Below, in pieces: positions 63,601 to 64,000 of a stretch of DNA of 64,000 nt (the first letter of the stretch is position 1; the number at the start of each line of letters is the position of its first letter). The notes beneath the pieces are model-generated. The model was not told the origin of the DNA. It ran no database searches and saw only the letters and a list, made by a program, of their open reading frames with translations. A program made the translations under genes and the position numbers. This DNA is from Buttiauxella agrestis ATCC 33320. Lineage in GTDB: Bacteria; Pseudomonadota; Gammaproteobacteria; Enterobacterales; Enterobacteriaceae. The stretch is taken from NCBI GenBank assembly GCA_024169445.1, contig JALKFA010000001.1, positions 1,922,001-1,986,000 on the forward strand. The letters are read 5' to 3'.

Positions 63601-64000
63601 ATGTGCGAACTGCTCGGGATGAGCGCCAACGTACCAACGGATATTTGCTTTAGTTTTACTGGGTTGGTACAGCGTGGCGGTGGAACAGGGCCACATAAAG
63701 ATGGCTGGGGAATTACCTTTTATGAAGGTAAAGGTTGCCGCACGTTCAAAGATCCGCAACCCAGCTTTAATTCACCCATTGCTAAACTTGTGCAGGATTA
63801 TCCGATCAAATCCTGTTCAGTAGTCGCACATATTCGTCAGGCAAACCGCGGTAAAGTGGCGCTCGAGAATACCCATCCGTTTACGCGTGAACTATGGGGC
63901 CGTAACTGGACTTATGCCCACAATGGCCAGCTTAAAGGTCATCGCTCTCTTGATACCGGGCCGTTCCGTCCAATCGGTGAAACTGACAGTGAACAAGCAT
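63601..64000 (+). CDS. yafJ: Class II glutamine amidotransferase YafJ, N-terminal part (cut by window end)
   Basis: An open frame starts [19 protein letters not shown] with the invariant Cys2 of N-terminal-nucleophile amidotransferases and runs to the window edge (133 codons). [18 protein letters not shown] and [10 protein letters not shown] are the glutamine-site motifs. The full protein is about 255 residues in E. coli, where its acceptor substrate is unknown. GGGAGG lies just before the ATG. It follows gmhA as in E. coli. Confidence 0.93.
   Translation, partial: MCELLGMSANVPTDICFSFTGLVQRGGGTGPHKDGWGITFYEGKGCRTFKDPQPSFNSPIAKLVQDYPIKSCSVVAHIRQANRGKVALENTHPFTRELWGRNWTYAHNGQLKGHRSLDTGPFRPIGETDSEQA

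Overview
The window is chromosomal DNA of a member of the Enterobacteriaceae. From rpsB to lpcA/gmhA the gene order and most protein lengths follow the Escherichia coli K-12 map (rpsB-tsf-pyrH-frr-dxr ... accA-ldcC ... metNIQ-gmhB-rrn ... dnaQ-aspV ... yafV-fadE-gmhA-yafJ). I cannot fix the genus by eye; the full 16S gene at 32900-34439 would settle it. The purine-degradation genes recall the Klebsiella hpx system.

Layout. (1) 1-19.3 kb: translation factors (rpsB end, tsf, pyrH, frr), isoprenoid and phospholipid enzymes (dxr, uppS, cdsA), the envelope protease rseP, the outer-membrane machinery bamA-skp, lipid A and fatty acid genes (lpxD-fabZ-lpxA-lpxB), rnhB, dnaE and accA, all on the plus strand. 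(2) 19.4-32.5 kb: ldcC, yaeR, tilS, an extra periplasmic cytochrome c gene coupled to tilS, rof-yaeP (minus), yaeQ-arfB-nlpE (plus), then proS, trmO-rcsF and metNIQ (minus), and gmhB (plus). (3) 32.5-38.3 kb: a complete rRNA operon (P1, P2, boxA, 16S, tRNA-Ile, tRNA-Ala, 23S, 5S, tRNA-Asp, terminator). (4) 38.4-47.7 kb: dkgB, yafC, an extra MFS transporter, yafD, yafE, mltD, gloB, yafS, rnhA, dnaQ and a second tRNA-Asp.

(5) 47.7-59.3 kb is the accessory part: a purine-ring (ureide) nitrogen-scavenging cluster between tRNA-Asp and yafV. It has an NCS1 permease, allantoin racemase and allantoinase, a divergent hpxWXYZ-like operon, an RpiR-type regulator, and an operon for ureidoglycine aminotransferase, a fused allantoate amidohydrolase/OHCU decarboxylase and 5-hydroxyisourate hydrolase. 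Together these can be written as 5-hydroxyisourate -> OHCU -> allantoin -> allantoate -> ureidoglycine -> oxalurate -> oxamate -> oxalate, releasing ammonia. The oxalurate -> oxamate step is my inference from the AtzG/AtzE/AtzH-like trio. The non-coding DNA shows sigma-54 type promoters (GG-N10-GC) before the hpxJ and hpxW operons, a consensus NtrC site, and an exact 12-bp repeat shared by both control regions, probably the RpiR operator. This suggests nitrogen-limitation activation plus local repression. (6) 59.3-64 kb returns to the conserved backbone: yafV, fadE (with a FadR-like operator), gmhA and the start of yafJ.

The most unusual items are the two-domain allantoate amidohydrolase-OHCU decarboxylase, the regulatory architecture of the hpx-like cluster, the possible carbamoyltransferase-free oxalurate route, and the cytochrome c gene inserted after tilS. 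I saw no CRISPR array, integrase, transposase or obvious pseudogene.
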